From Candidatus Faecousia excrementipullorum (GTDB lineage Bacteria; Bacillota; Clostridia; Oscillospirales; Oscillospiraceae): a DNA stretch of 64,000 nt. A model generated the notes under the pieces. The model was not told the origin of the DNA and ran no database searches. It saw only the letters and a list, made by a program, of their open reading frames with translations. This document shows positions 7,680 through 15,733 of the stretch, piece by piece (within the stretch, counting starts at the first letter, position 1; each line of letters starts with the position of its first letter). Location of the stretch: assembly GCA_018712825.1 (NCBI GenBank), contig DVGG01000038.1, forward strand, positions 1-64,000, read 5' to 3'. Position numbers and translations under genes: made by a program.

Positions 7680-9155
7680 ATGAATTACATCGGTATTGAT
7701 CTGGGCACTTCCGCCGTAAAGCTGCTGCTGGTGGATGAAAAGGGAAAAATCCTCAGCGAGGTAACCCGGGAGTATCCCCTGGAGTTTCCCCAGCCGGGCT
7801 GGAGCCAGCAGAACCCCCAGGATTGGAAAAAGGCTGTCCTGGATGGGTTGCAGGCCCTGCTTCAGGGCTTTGACGGCAGCCAGGTGGCAGGCATCGGCTG
7901 CGGCGGCCAGATGCACGGCCTGGTGGTGCTGGATGAAAAGGACGAGGTTATCCGCCCGGCAATCCTGTGGAACGACGGCCGTACCGCAAAGCAGGTGCAG
8001 TACCTGAACGAAACCGTGGGCAAAGACAAGCTCAGCCGCTATACTGCCAACATCGCCTTTGCGGGCTTTACCGCCCCCAAGCTCCTGTGGATGAAGGAGC
8101 AGGAGCCGGAGAACTTTGCCAGAATCTCCAAAATCATGCTCCCCAAGGACTACATCAACTATATTTTAACCGGTGTCCACTGCTGCGACTACTCCGATGC
8201 CTCCGGGATGCTCCTTCTGGATGTGGAGCACAAGTGCTGGAGCAAGGAAATGCTGGACATCTGCGGCATAAAAGAGGCCCAGATGCCCCGGCTCTTTGAA
8301 AGCTATGAATGTGTAGGCACGGTGCTGCCGGAGATTGCCAAGCTTACCGGCCTTTCGGAAACCACAAAGGTGGCAGCCGGCGCCGGAGACAATGCGGCGG
8401 CGGCAGTAGGCACCGGCGTGGTGGGAAAGGGTGGCTGCAACATCTCCCTGGGCACCTCCGGCACGGTGTTCATCTCCTCCGACCGGTTCGGCGTGGACCC
8501 CAACAACGCCCTCCATGCCTTCGCCCACGCCGACGGCGGCTGGCACCTCATGGGCTGTATGCTCTCCGCCGCCTCCTGCAACAAGTGGTTCTGCGATGAG
8601 ATTCTGAAAACCACCGACTATTCCGGGGAGCAGGAGGCAATCGCCCCGGAGAAGCTGGGAGAAAACCATGTGTACTTCCTGCCTTACCTCATGGGTGAGC
8701 GGAGCCCCATCAACGACACCAACGCCCGGGGCACCTTTGTGGGCATGACCATGGACACCACCCGGGCTGATTTACTCCAGGCGGTGCTGGAAGGGGTGGC
8801 CTTTGCCATCCGGGATTCTGTGGAGGTGGCTAAGTCTCTGGGAATTGCCATTCCCACCAGCAAAATCTGCGGCGGCGGAAGCAAGTCCCCTCTGTGGCGG
8901 CAGATTTTTGCCAATGTGCTGGGCATCCCCCTTCAGATGGTGAAGACCGAGCAGGGCCCGGGCTATGGCGGCGCCATGCTGGCCATGGTGTGCAGCGGCG
9001 CTTACCCCACCGTCCAGGCGGCAGCCGATGCCCTGGTGGAGGTAGCCGCCACGGTCGAACCGGACCCCACCCTCACCGCAAAATACGAAGAGCGCTACCA
9101 GCAGTTCCGGAAAATCTACCCGGCCTGCAAAGACCTTTTCACCCAGCTGATGTAA
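7680..9155 (+). CDS. xylB: Xylulokinase
   Basis: A 491-residue FGGY-family carbohydrate kinase that best fits XylB, which phosphorylates D-xylulose with ATP to D-xylulose 5-phosphate for the pentose phosphate pathway. The N-terminal phosphate loop DLGTSAVKLLL, the xylulokinase-type GCGGQMHGLVVLD, WNDGRT, and the C-terminal GGGSKSPLWRQIFANVLG are all visible. Length is normal for the family. GGAAAGGAAGAACAAC precedes ATG 7680. Co-location with the LacI regulator and the isomerase-like gene suggests that the isomerase product (a ketose) is the kinase substrate; another ketopentose such as ribulose is possible. A strong terminator follows. Confidence 0.92.
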   Translation: MNYIGIDLGTSAVKLLLVDEKGKILSEVTREYPLEFPQPGWSQQNPQDWKKAVLDGLQALLQGFDGSQVAGIGCGGQMHGLVVLDEKDEVIRPAILWNDGRTAKQVQYLNETVGKDKLSRYTANIAFAGFTAPKLLWMKEQEPENFARISKIMLPKDYINYILTGVHCCDYSDASGMLLLDVEHKCWSKEMLDICGIKEAQMPRLFESYECVGTVLPEIAKLTGLSETTKVAAGAGDNAAAAVGTGVVGKGGCNISLGTSGTVFISSDRFGVDPNNALHAFAHADGGWHLMGCMLSAASCNKWFCDEILKTTDYSGEQEAIAPEKLGENHVYFLPYLMGERSPINDTNARGTFVGMTMDTTRADLLQAVLEGVAFAIRDSVEVAKSLGIAIPTSKICGGGSKSPLWRQIFANVLGIPLQMVKTEQGPGYGGAMLAMVCSGAYPTVQAAADALVEVAATVEPDPTLTAKYEERYQQFRKIYPACKDLFTQLM

Positions 9156-9164
9156 CCCATAAAA

Positions 9165-9201
9165 ATACCCCCAATACCGTTTTTTTCGGTATTGGGGGTA
9201 T
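9165..9201 (+). terminator. Terminator after xylB
   Basis: A perfect 15-bp stem ATACCCCCAATACCG/CGGTATTGGGGGTAT around a T7 loop, following the xylB stop. A-rich sequence on the left side could make it work for the convergent acetyltransferase gene too. Confidence 0.85.
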
Positions 9202-9237
9202 CTATCTGTCTGAAAGGATTTCTGCAATATATTTTGC

Positions 9238-9672
9238 TTACAGCTTTTTCGTAAAACAGATGATGCGATTTGCTTCCCGGAAATTCATTGCCCTATGGAA
9301 ATGAAAGCTTTGGATGTTGTGGATTTCGCAGTCGCTGGCAAATTCCCGGCAGCCGTTTTCTTTTGCCCATGCTTCACATGCGGCCAACAGCTCCTTGGCA
9401 TATCCCCGGCTGCGATGGCCTTCTTTCACAAAAATGCCTTCCAAATATCCAACCGGGGATGTATGTGTTCCTTCCACATAATCATGCCGCAGCTGACATT
9501 GGGCAAAGCCAACGGGAATGCCGTTTTCATATTTCAGAAAAAACTGGGAGTCACCGTTTTGGATGATTTCTGAAAATTCCTTTTCCAATTCTTTGACAGA
9601 ATGGGTTGACCACATGAGAACAGCCAAATTTGCCAAGGTATTCAAATCATTTATGCCTGCCGGACAGACCAT
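9238..9672 (-). CDS. GNAT acetyltransferase, AAC(6')-like
   Basis: A 144-residue GNAT protein closely resembling aminoglycoside 6'-N-acetyltransferases, which use acetyl-CoA. Diagnostic stretches are VGYLEGIFVKEGHRSRGYAK (acetyl-CoA loop), ELLAACEAWAKENGCREFASD and the C-terminal EANRIICFTKKL. The ATG at 9672 is favoured over the in-frame GTG at 9681 because GAGGTG lies 6 bases before it. It has its own extended -10 promoter, is monocistronic, and is visibly richer in A/T than glnS or xylB next to it, which suggests acquisition by transfer. Actual substrate and resistance activity are not shown; chromosomal AAC(6')-like proteins may act on other amines. Confidence 0.8.
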   Translation of the reverse strand: MVCPAGINDLNTLANLAVLMWSTHSVKELEKEFSEIIQNGDSQFFLKYENGIPVGFAQCQLRHDYVEGTHTSPVGYLEGIFVKEGHRSRGYAKELLAACEAWAKENGCREFASDCEIHNIQSFHFHRAMNFREANRIICFTKKL

Positions 9673-9695
9673 TTTTATCACCTCGATTCTGCCTG

Positions 9696-9704
9696 ATTAT
9701 ACCA
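9696..9704 (-). promoter_or_regulatory. Extended -10 promoter of the acetyltransferase gene
   Basis: On the minus strand TGGTATAAT reads as an extended -10 element (TGnTATAAT) about 24 bases before the start codon. No good -35 hexamer is seen at 16-18 bases. Confidence 0.5.
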
Positions 9705-9736
9705 TAAAAGCGGGAATAAATCCACAGCCAAACCAT

Positions 9737-9771
9737 GAGGCCGTCCAAGCAGCTTTTGCTCAGACGGCCTC
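9737..9771 (-). terminator. Terminator after glnS
   Basis: Stem GAGGCCGTC/GACGGCCTC enclosing a 17-base loop that itself can pair (AGCA/TGCT). It lies just past the glnS stop; the minus-strand T-tract is weak. Confidence 0.65.
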
Positions 9772-9781
9772 TTTGTATTGC

Positions 9782-11461
9782 TTATTTTCCGGGCTTGTAG
9801 CTGTCCTTCAGGCTCACGGAGCGGTTGAAGACCAGGTGGTCCGGGGTGCAGTCCTTGCTGTCGGGGCAGAAGTAGCCCAGACGGAGGAACTGGTAGGAGG
9901 CGGGAGCCTTGGCGTTTTTCAGGCTGGCTTCCACCTTGCAGCCGGTGAGCACCTCCAGGGAGTGGGGGTTCAGGCAGCTGAGGAAGTCCTTGCCGGAGGC
10001 ATCGGGATCGGGATCGTCAAACAGGTTATCGTACTGGCGAACCTCAGCCTCGCAGCAGTTGTTGGCGTCCACCCAGTGGATGGTTGCGCCCTTGACCTTC
10101 CGGCCGTCGGCGGGGTTGCCCCCCTGGGAGGCGGGGTCGTAGGTAGCCAGCACCTCCACCACGTTGCCGTTTTCGTCCTTGACGCAGCCGGTGCAGGTGA
10201 TCAGGTAGGCACCCTTCAAACGGCACTCAGGGCCGTTGGGGGTCAGGCGCTTGTACTTGGGAATGGGGGTCTCCATGAAGTCGTCGGCTTCAATCCACAG
10301 ATTCCGGGAGAAGGTGACTTCGTGGGTGCCGGCGTTCTCGTCCACCGGGTTGTTCTCCACCTGGAAGGTCTCGCTCTGGCCTTCGGGGTAGTTGGTGATG
10401 GTGAGCTTCACCGGCTTGATGACCGCCATGACCCGCTGGGCGGTTTCGTTCAGATCCTCCCGGAGGCAGTGCTCCAGGAAACCGAACTCAATGGTGTTGG
10501 GGGACTTGGCCACACCCACCCGGTCGCAGAAGTTGCGGATGGACTTGGGGGTGTAGCCCCGGCGGCGCAGACCGCAGAGGGTGGGCATCCGGGGATCGTC
10601 CCAGCCGGAGACCCGGCCTTCCTCCACCAGCTGGCGGAGCTTCCGCTTGGACAGCACCGTGTGGTCAATGCCCAGTCTTGCAAACTCAATCTGCCGGGGA
10701 TGGCTGGGAACACTTACATGCTCTACCACCCAGTTGTAAAGGGGACGGTGGTTCTCAAATTCCAGGGAGCACAGGCTGTGGGTGATACCCTCCAGAGCAT
10801 CCTGAATGGGGTGGGCAAAGTCGTACATGGGGTAGATGCACCACTTGTCTCCCTGGCGGTGGTGGTGCATATGGCGAATCCGGTAGATTACCGGGTCCCG
10901 CATATTGAAGTTGCCGGAGGCCAGGTCAATCTTGGCTCTTAAGGTCATGGCGTTGTCCGGGAATTCACCGGCCCGCATCCGGCGGAACAAGCCCAGATTT
11001 TCCTCCATGGGACGGTCCCGGTAGGGGGAGACGGCGGGGGTATTCAGGTCGCCCCGGTATTCCTTGAACTGCTCCGGGGTCAGCTCGCAAACATAAGCCA
11101 GTCCCTTCTGAATCAGCTCCTCTGCCAGCTCATAGGTCTTTTCAAAGTAGTCAGAGCCGTAGAAGAACCGGTCGCCCCAGTCAAAGCCCAGCCAGTGGAT
11201 GTCCTCCTGGATGGCCTCCACAAACTCCACATCCTCTTTGGTGGGGTTGGTGTCGTCCATCCGCAGGTTGCACAGGCCGCCGAACTTCTCGGCGGTGCCG
11301 AAATCGATAATCAGCGCCTTGCAGTGACCGATGTGCAGGTAGCCGTTGGGTTCCGGCGGAAACCGGGTATGGACGGTCTTTCCTGCGAAGCGGCCCTCGG
11401 GGGCAATGTCTTCTTCAATAAAGGCATGGATGAAATTTTTACTTTCCGTAACTTCAGCCAT
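9782..11461 (-). CDS. glnS: Glutaminyl-tRNA synthetase
   Basis: A 559-residue class I aminoacyl-tRNA synthetase that charges tRNA(Gln) directly with glutamine. The ATP-binding HIGH motif is exact (residues 43-46, PPEPNGYLHIGHCKALI) and the KMSKS equivalent is VLSKRKL. The GlnRS-typical MRDPVIYRIRHMHHHRQGDKW and PMYDFAHPIQDALEGITHS are present, and the C-terminal third is the beta-barrel anticodon-binding region. The ATG at 11461 (MAEVTESK) follows a GAGAGGGA ribosome-binding site; upstream codons in frame would fall inside the leader. It is a single-gene unit with its own promoter and terminator. Its presence implies direct Gln-tRNA formation; gatCAB cannot be judged from this window. Confidence 0.97.
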   Translation of the reverse strand: MAEVTESKNFIHAFIEEDIAPEGRFAGKTVHTRFPPEPNGYLHIGHCKALIIDFGTAEKFGGLCNLRMDDTNPTKEDVEFVEAIQEDIHWLGFDWGDRFFYGSDYFEKTYELAEELIQKGLAYVCELTPEQFKEYRGDLNTPAVSPYRDRPMEENLGLFRRMRAGEFPDNAMTLRAKIDLASGNFNMRDPVIYRIRHMHHHRQGDKWCIYPMYDFAHPIQDALEGITHSLCSLEFENHRPLYNWVVEHVSVPSHPRQIEFARLGIDHTVLSKRKLRQLVEEGRVSGWDDPRMPTLCGLRRRGYTPKSIRNFCDRVGVAKSPNTIEFGFLEHCLREDLNETAQRVMAVIKPVKLTITNYPEGQSETFQVENNPVDENAGTHEVTFSRNLWIEADDFMETPIPKYKRLTPNGPECRLKGAYLITCTGCVKDENGNVVEVLATYDPASQGGNPADGRKVKGATIHWVDANNCCEAEVRQYDNLFDDPDPDASGKDFLSCLNPHSLEVLTGCKVEASLKNAKAPASYQFLRLGYFCPDSKDCTPDHLVFNRSVSLKDSYKPGK

Positions 11462-11503
11462 TGTGGTATCCCTCTCTTTTGGTATGGTTATAAAATAATG
11501 GAT

Positions 11504-11532
11504 ATTATAACCCAAAAAAGAAATTTTTGCAA
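11504..11532 (-). promoter_or_regulatory. Sigma-A promoter of glnS
   Basis: On the minus strand TTGCAA (11527-11532), a 17-base spacer and a consensus TATAAT (11504-11509), about 43 bases before the glnS start. The short leader leaves no room for a T-box. Confidence 0.8.
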
Positions 11533-11621
11533 CTGAAATTCACCCAAAGAGAAGATTTTTCCCGCAACCGGAAGGAAACGGAGAAAAATAGAAACAAATT
11601 GATAATTTTGCGAAATTATGG

Positions 11622-11650
11622 TTGTCAATTTCCCGGAATTATATTAAAAT
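11622..11650 (+). promoter_or_regulatory. Sigma-A promoter of the pyrH operon
   Basis: TTGTCA at 11622-11627, 17 bases, TAAAAT at 11645-11650. Transcription would start near 11657, which rules out any pyrH start codon upstream of that point. Confidence 0.75.
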
Positions 11651-11669
11651 AGGGAGAGATAAGGAAGGA

Positions 11670-12401
11670 GTGAGTGATTTGCCTCAAATCAAATATCAGC
11701 GAATTCTTCTGAAAATCAGCGGTGAGGCCCTGGCCGGGGAAGCCCACAGGGGTCTGAACTTTGATATTGTCAACGATGTGTGCGGCGTGATCAAGCAGTG
11801 CGTGGACATGGGTGTCCAGGTGGGCCTGGTGGTAGGCGGCGGCAACTTCTGGCGTGGCGTGAAGGACGGCGCAGACAAAATGCAGCGTTCCCACGGAGAC
11901 GCCATGGGTATGCTGGCTACCGTGATGAACGCCATTGCCGTGGCAGACGCCCTGGAGAAGCAGGGTGTGGACGCCCGGGTGCTCAGCGCTGTGGAGATGA
12001 ACAAGTTTGCAGAGTACTTTACCCGGGACACGGCGGAGCGGTACTTAAACGACGGTAAGGTGGTGCTCTTTGCCGCCGGTACCGGCAACCCCTATTTCTC
12101 CACCGACACCGGTGCAGTGCTCCGGGGCGTGGAGATTGAAGCCGACGCCATTCTCCTGGCCAAGAACGTGGACGGCATTTATTCTGCCGACCCCAATGTG
12201 GACCTCACTGCGGTAAAGTACGATACTTTGACCTATGACCAGGTGCTGGCCCAGCATCTGAAGGCCACCGACACCACTGCCATGACCCTGGCCATGGACA
12301 ATCATATGGTGCTGGTCTGCTTTGCCCTGAAGGACCCCCAGAACATTATCCGCGTGGTATGCGGTGAAAAAATCGGAACCATTGTGAAGGAGGAAATCTA
12401 A
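11670..12401 (+). CDS. pyrH: UMP kinase
   Basis: UMP kinase of the amino-acid-kinase fold (about 243 residues), converting UMP and ATP to UDP; a hexamer in bacteria, feeding all pyrimidine nucleotides. Visible motifs: ILLKISGEALAG at the N-terminus, VVGGGNFWRG, AVEMNKFAEYF, the nucleotide-binding VLFAAGTGNPYFSTDT and LLAKNVDGIYSADP. The start is uncertain between GTG 11670 (with AGGGAG upstream) and TTG 11679 (with AAGGAAGG at 11661-11668); both are consistent with the promoter, whereas the earlier ATG at 11622 overlaps the -35 box. It is first gene of a long operon; its stop is immediately followed by the frr start. Confidence 0.95.
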   Translation: MSDLPQIKYQRILLKISGEALAGEAHRGLNFDIVNDVCGVIKQCVDMGVQVGLVVGGGNFWRGVKDGADKMQRSHGDAMGMLATVMNAIAVADALEKQGVDARVLSAVEMNKFAEYFTRDTAERYLNDGKVVLFAAGTGNPYFSTDTGAVLRGVEIEADAILLAKNVDGIYSADPNVDLTAVKYDTLTYDQVLAQHLKATDTTAMTLAMDNHMVLVCFALKDPQNIIRVVCGEKIGTIVKEEI

Positions 12402-12956
12402 ATGAGCGTGGATTTTAAGGAGTATGAGAGAAAAATGTCCAGAACCCTGGATGTGCTGGCGGATAATTTCGGTGCTGTCCGTGCCGGCCGTGCCAACGCC
12501 AAGGTTCTTGACCGGATTACCGTTGAATATTATGGACAGGAGACTGCACTTTCCGGTGTGGCTACCATCTCCTCTCCCGACGCCCGCACCCTGGTGATTC
12601 AGCCCTGGGACGGCACGCTGCTGAAGGCAATCCAGAAGGCAATCCTCACCTCCGACCTGGGCATCAACCCCCAGAACGACGGACGGGTCATCCGCCTGGT
12701 GTTCCCCCAGCTGACGGAGGAGCGGCGTAAGGAGCTGACCAAGCAGGTAAAGAAGTATGCCGAGGAAGCCAAGGTGGCTATGCGGAACATCCGCAGAGAC
12801 GGCATGGACTATGTGAAGGCTCTGAAGAAGAAGTCTGAAATCACGGAAGACGAGCAGAAAAAGGCGGAAAAGGATTTGCAGGATATGCTGGATAAGCACA
12901 TCAAGAAGGCGGATGAAGCCCTTGCTGCCAAGGAAAAGGAACTGATGGCAATTTAA
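12402..12956 (+). CDS. frr: Ribosome recycling factor
   Basis: 184-residue RRF, which with EF-G splits post-termination ribosomes. The family hallmarks are clear: VRAGRANAKVLDRITVEYYG near the N-terminus, LVIQPWD, AILTSDLGINPQNDG, RLVFPQLTEERRKEL and a long C-terminal helix AMRNIRRDGMD followed by coiled-coil. Its length is normal. ATG 12402 directly follows the pyrH stop and AAGGAGG lies within the end of pyrH, indicating coupled translation. pyrH-frr order is widely conserved in Firmicutes. Confidence 0.97.
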   Translation: MSVDFKEYERKMSRTLDVLADNFGAVRAGRANAKVLDRITVEYYGQETALSGVATISSPDARTLVIQPWDGTLLKAIQKAILTSDLGINPQNDGRVIRLVFPQLTEERRKELTKQVKKYAEEAKVAMRNIRRDGMDYVKALKKKSEITEDEQKKAEKDLQDMLDKHIKKADEALAAKEKELMAI

Positions 12957-12968
12957 TTGCCGGACTTC

Positions 12969-12990
12969 GTGGGGGCGCTTGCGCCCCCAC
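12969..12990 (+). other. Strong hairpin between frr and uppS
   Basis: GTGGGGGCG/CGCCCCCAC with a CTTG loop. The following bases (TCATTTATC) are not a proper T-run, so it is better seen as a partial attenuator or mRNA-stabilising element than as a full terminator. Confidence 0.5.
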
Positions 12991-13014
12991 TCATTTATCA
13001 AAAGAGGTGAAATC

Positions 13015-13743
13015 ATGGCAGAAGCTGTTATCGGGGGAAAGACCCTGCCGGTGCCCCGGCACATTGCCATCATTATGGACGGAAACGGCCGGTGGGCCAA
13101 AAACAGGGGCCTGCCCAGAACCGCCGGCCATGCCGCAGGGGGCGAGACCTTTCGGAAGATTGCCAACTACTGCCGCAGCCTGGGGGTGGAGTACCTGACG
13201 GTCTACGCCTTCTCCACGGAGAACTGGAAGCGGCCGGAAAAGGAAATCAGCGGCCTCATGACCCTTCTGGGGAAGTACATCCGGGAGGGCCTGCGGGACA
13301 TGGAGAAAAACCATGTGCGCTTCTGCTTTTTTGGAGACCTGAGCCGCCTGCCCCAGAAGCTGCAAACCCTGTGCCTGGAGGCTCAGGAGCGCTCTGCAGG
13401 CTTCGAAGGGGTGCAGGTGAACTTTTGCCTGAACTACGGCGGCCGGGACGAGATTGTAAAGGCCGCCCGGGACTTTGCCCGGGATGTGGCAAATGGTGTC
13501 CGTCAGCCGGAGGAATTGACGGAAGATGTATTTTCCCAGTACCTGTATTCCAAGGATGTGCCGGACCCGGAGCTGATCATCCGTCCCTCCGGGGAGATGC
13601 GCCTGAGCAATTTCCTTTTGTGGCAGTCGGCCTATTCCGAGCTGGTGTTCATGAATGTGCTGTGGCCGGACTTTACCCCGGCGGATCTGGATGAAGCGAT
13701 TTTGGAATATCACCGGCGGAACCGCCGGTTTGGAGGCGTGTAA
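13015..13743 (+). CDS. uppS: Isoprenyl (undecaprenyl) diphosphate synthase
   Basis: 242-residue cis-prenyltransferase that condenses isopentenyl diphosphate onto farnesyl diphosphate to make undecaprenyl diphosphate, the lipid carrier for peptidoglycan. Conserved motifs: HIAIIMDGNGRWAK with the catalytic Asp, GHAAGGE, LTVYAFSTENWKRP, and the C-terminal DPELIIRPSGEMRLSNFLLW and YSELVFMNVLWPDF. AAAGAGGTGAAATC precedes ATG 13015. It is followed after 3 bases by cdsA, as in Bacillus and most Firmicutes, and supplies the lipid used by MraY and MurG encoded further along in this window. Confidence 0.96.
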   Translation: MAEAVIGGKTLPVPRHIAIIMDGNGRWAKNRGLPRTAGHAAGGETFRKIANYCRSLGVEYLTVYAFSTENWKRPEKEISGLMTLLGKYIREGLRDMEKNHVRFCFFGDLSRLPQKLQTLCLEAQERSAGFEGVQVNFCLNYGGRDEIVKAARDFARDVANGVRQPEELTEDVFSQYLYSKDVPDPELIIRPSGEMRLSNFLLWQSAYSELVFMNVLWPDFTPADLDEAILEYHRRNRRFGGV

Positions 13744-13746
13744 GAT

Positions 13747-14559
13747 TTGAAAACACGGATTATCACCGGCGCCGTACTGGTTGTGGTGCTGGTTGTGGTG
13801 CTGTTGGTGGTGCCGAAAATCGGGGCTGCCTATGTGTTCGGCCTGCTGTGCGCCATCGGAGCCCACGAGCTTCTTTGGGCCACCGGGCTGGTAAAAGAGA
13901 AGCGGTTGGTGGCCTATACTGCCGTGGCGGCCTTTCTGGTGCCGGTGTGGTGCGGCTATGGCATGAACTATCTGTGGGGCCTGTGCCTGGGCCTTACGTT
14001 TACAGCTGTGCTTTTTGGGGAGCTGCTTCACTCCAAAGCCCGGCTGCCGGTGGGGCAGCTGGCCCTTTGCTATGTGGGCGGACTGGTGATTCCCTACCTT
14101 CTTTCCGCCCTTATCCGGCTTTTGTCCTACGAAACCGGGCGTTTTTTGGTGGTTGTCCCCTTTGTCATGGCCTTTTTGTCCGATACCGGGGCATACTTTA
14201 CAGGCCGGTTCCTGGGAAAGCATAAGCTGTCCCCCATTATCAGCCCCAAAAAGACGGTAGAAGGAGTGGTTGGCGGCGTGGCGGCTGCCATCCTGGGCAT
14301 GCTTGTATACTGCCTGGTGGTGGAAAAAGCCTTCCACCTGGAGGTCAACTACCTCTACGCTGCGGTGTACGGCCTTGTAGGCTCCTTTGCGGGAGTGTTC
14401 GGTGATCTGTGCTTTTCTGCCATCAAGCGGCAGGTGGGTATCAAGGACTACGGCCACCTGATGCCCGGGCATGGCGGGGTGCTGGACCGGTTTGACTCCG
14501 TATGTATCGTGGCGCCCCTGACGGAAGTTTTGATGCTTTTGATTCCTGTGGTGAAATAA
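13747..14559 (+). CDS. cdsA: Phosphatidate cytidylyltransferase
   Basis: 270-residue multi-spanning membrane enzyme that makes CDP-diacylglycerol from phosphatidic acid and CTP. It shows about seven or eight hydrophobic segments and the family signature near the C-terminus (PGHGGVLDRFDS), preceded by FGDLCFSAIKRQVGIKD and SPKKTVEGVVGG. A TTG start at 13747 (LKTRIITGA) is assigned because the frame opens there and GGAGG in the end of uppS is well placed. Lies between uppS and dxr in one operon. Confidence 0.95.
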   Translation: MKTRIITGAVLVVVLVVVLLVVPKIGAAYVFGLLCAIGAHELLWATGLVKEKRLVAYTAVAAFLVPVWCGYGMNYLWGLCLGLTFTAVLFGELLHSKARLPVGQLALCYVGGLVIPYLLSALIRLLSYETGRFLVVVPFVMAFLSDTGAYFTGRFLGKHKLSPIISPKKTVEGVVGGVAAAILGMLVYCLVVEKAFHLEVNYLYAAVYGLVGSFAGVFGDLCFSAIKRQVGIKDYGHLMPGHGGVLDRFDSVCIVAPLTEVLMLLIPVVK

Positions 14560-14560
14560 T

Positions 14561-15709
14561 ATGGTAAAATGTGTAAGTATCCTGGGCTCCACCGGCTCCA
14601 TCGGCCGGCAGAGCCTGGACATTGTAAAGCACCTGGGGCTGAAGGTGGCGGCCCTTACCGCCGGAACCCAGGTGGAGCGGATGGCAGAGCAGTGCCGGGA
14701 GTTTCGGCCTGAGCTGGCGGTAATGGCCACGGAAGAGGCAGCCCAGGCCCTTTCCCAGGCAATTTCCGATTTGCCCATCCGGGTTCTGTCCGGTGAGGCG
14801 GGCCTGCTGGAAGCGGCCTCCATCCCGTCGGCGGACTGCGTCATCACGGCGGTGGTGGGCATGGTGGGGCTGAAGCCCACCCTGGCTGCCATCCGGGCAG
14901 GCAAGCGCATCGGCCTTGCCAACAAGGAAACTCTGGTGTGCGCCGGAGAACTGGTGATGGCAGAGGCGGAAAAATACGGCTGTGAGATTATCCCCGTGGA
15001 CTCGGAGCACTCCGCCATTTTCCAGTGCCTCATGGGCTCCCGCCGCCATGAGGAGATTCGCCGGATTTTGCTTACCTGCTCCGGCGGCCCCTTCTTCGGC
15101 ATGAGCCTGGAGCAGCTCCAATCTGTTACCAAGGCCGATGCCTTGAAGCACCCCAACTGGAAGATGGGGCCCAAAATCACCATCGACTGTGCTACCCTTA
15201 TGAACAAGGGACTGGAAGTGATTGAGGCCATGCGGCTCTACCGCCTGCCTTTGGAGCAGGTGGATGTGGTGATTCATCGCCAGAGCATCGTCCACAGCCT
15301 GGTGGAGTTTACCGACGGTGCGGTGATGGCCCAGCTGGGAAGCCCGGATATGCGCCTTCCCATCCAGCTGGCTATGACCTACCCGGAGCGGCAGCCCTGC
15401 CCGGTGGAGCCTCTCAACTTGCTCACCTGCGGCAGCCTTACCTTTCAGGCCCCGGACATGAAGGCGTTTCCCTGCCTGGCTCTGGCAAGGGAATGTGCAG
15501 CCCGGGGAGGCAACAGCTGCGCCGCCATGAACGGCGCCAACGAAGAGGCGGTTGCCCTGTATTTGCAGGATAAAATCGGCTTTTACGATATTTATGAGCT
15601 GGTTCGCCGGGCCGTGGAGGCGGTGCCCTTCGTGGAAAATCCCACCCTGGAGGAGATTCTGGCGGCGGATGCCCTGGCACGAAAGACGGTGCGGAGTTGC
15701 CGGACATAA
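14561..15709 (+). CDS. dxr: 1-Deoxy-D-xylulose 5-phosphate reductoisomerase
   Basis: 382-residue DXR (IspC), the NADPH-dependent enzyme forming 2-C-methyl-D-erythritol 4-phosphate in the MEP pathway. The dinucleotide-binding SILGSTGSIGRQSLDIV is at the N-terminus; the metal/substrate site is seen in NKETLVCAGELV, PVDSEHSAIFQCL, and MNKGLEVIEAMRLY. Length is family-typical. It starts one base after the cdsA stop. Together with ispG in the same operon and ispD/ispF elsewhere in the window, four MEP-pathway genes are present. Confidence 0.97.
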   Translation: MVKCVSILGSTGSIGRQSLDIVKHLGLKVAALTAGTQVERMAEQCREFRPELAVMATEEAAQALSQAISDLPIRVLSGEAGLLEAASIPSADCVITAVVGMVGLKPTLAAIRAGKRIGLANKETLVCAGELVMAEAEKYGCEIIPVDSEHSAIFQCLMGSRRHEEIRRILLTCSGGPFFGMSLEQLQSVTKADALKHPNWKMGPKITIDCATLMNKGLEVIEAMRLYRLPLEQVDVVIHRQSIVHSLVEFTDGAVMAQLGSPDMRLPIQLAMTYPERQPCPVEPLNLLTCGSLTFQAPDMKAFPCLALARECAARGGNSCAAMNGANEEAVALYLQDKIGFYDIYELVRRAVEAVPFVENPTLEEILAADALARKTVRSCRT

Positions 15710-15733
15710 AAATTTCTATGAGCGAGGCGTTGT

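Noticed and set aside
9518-10942. A 474-codon plus-strand frame opposite glnS
   Set aside because: Shadow of glnS, which has exact HIGH and KMSKS-type motifs.
11462-11503. T-box riboswitch before glnS
   Set aside because: The leader from the mapped promoter to the start codon is only about 40 bases, and no specifier or antiterminator stem is visible.
11622-11669. Earlier ATG start for pyrH
   Set aside because: It coincides with the -35 box of the promoter, so it would not be on the transcript.
12991-15231. A 746-codon minus-strand open frame
   Set aside because: Antisense to uppS, cdsA and dxr, all clearly real; no start signal and no recognisable domain.
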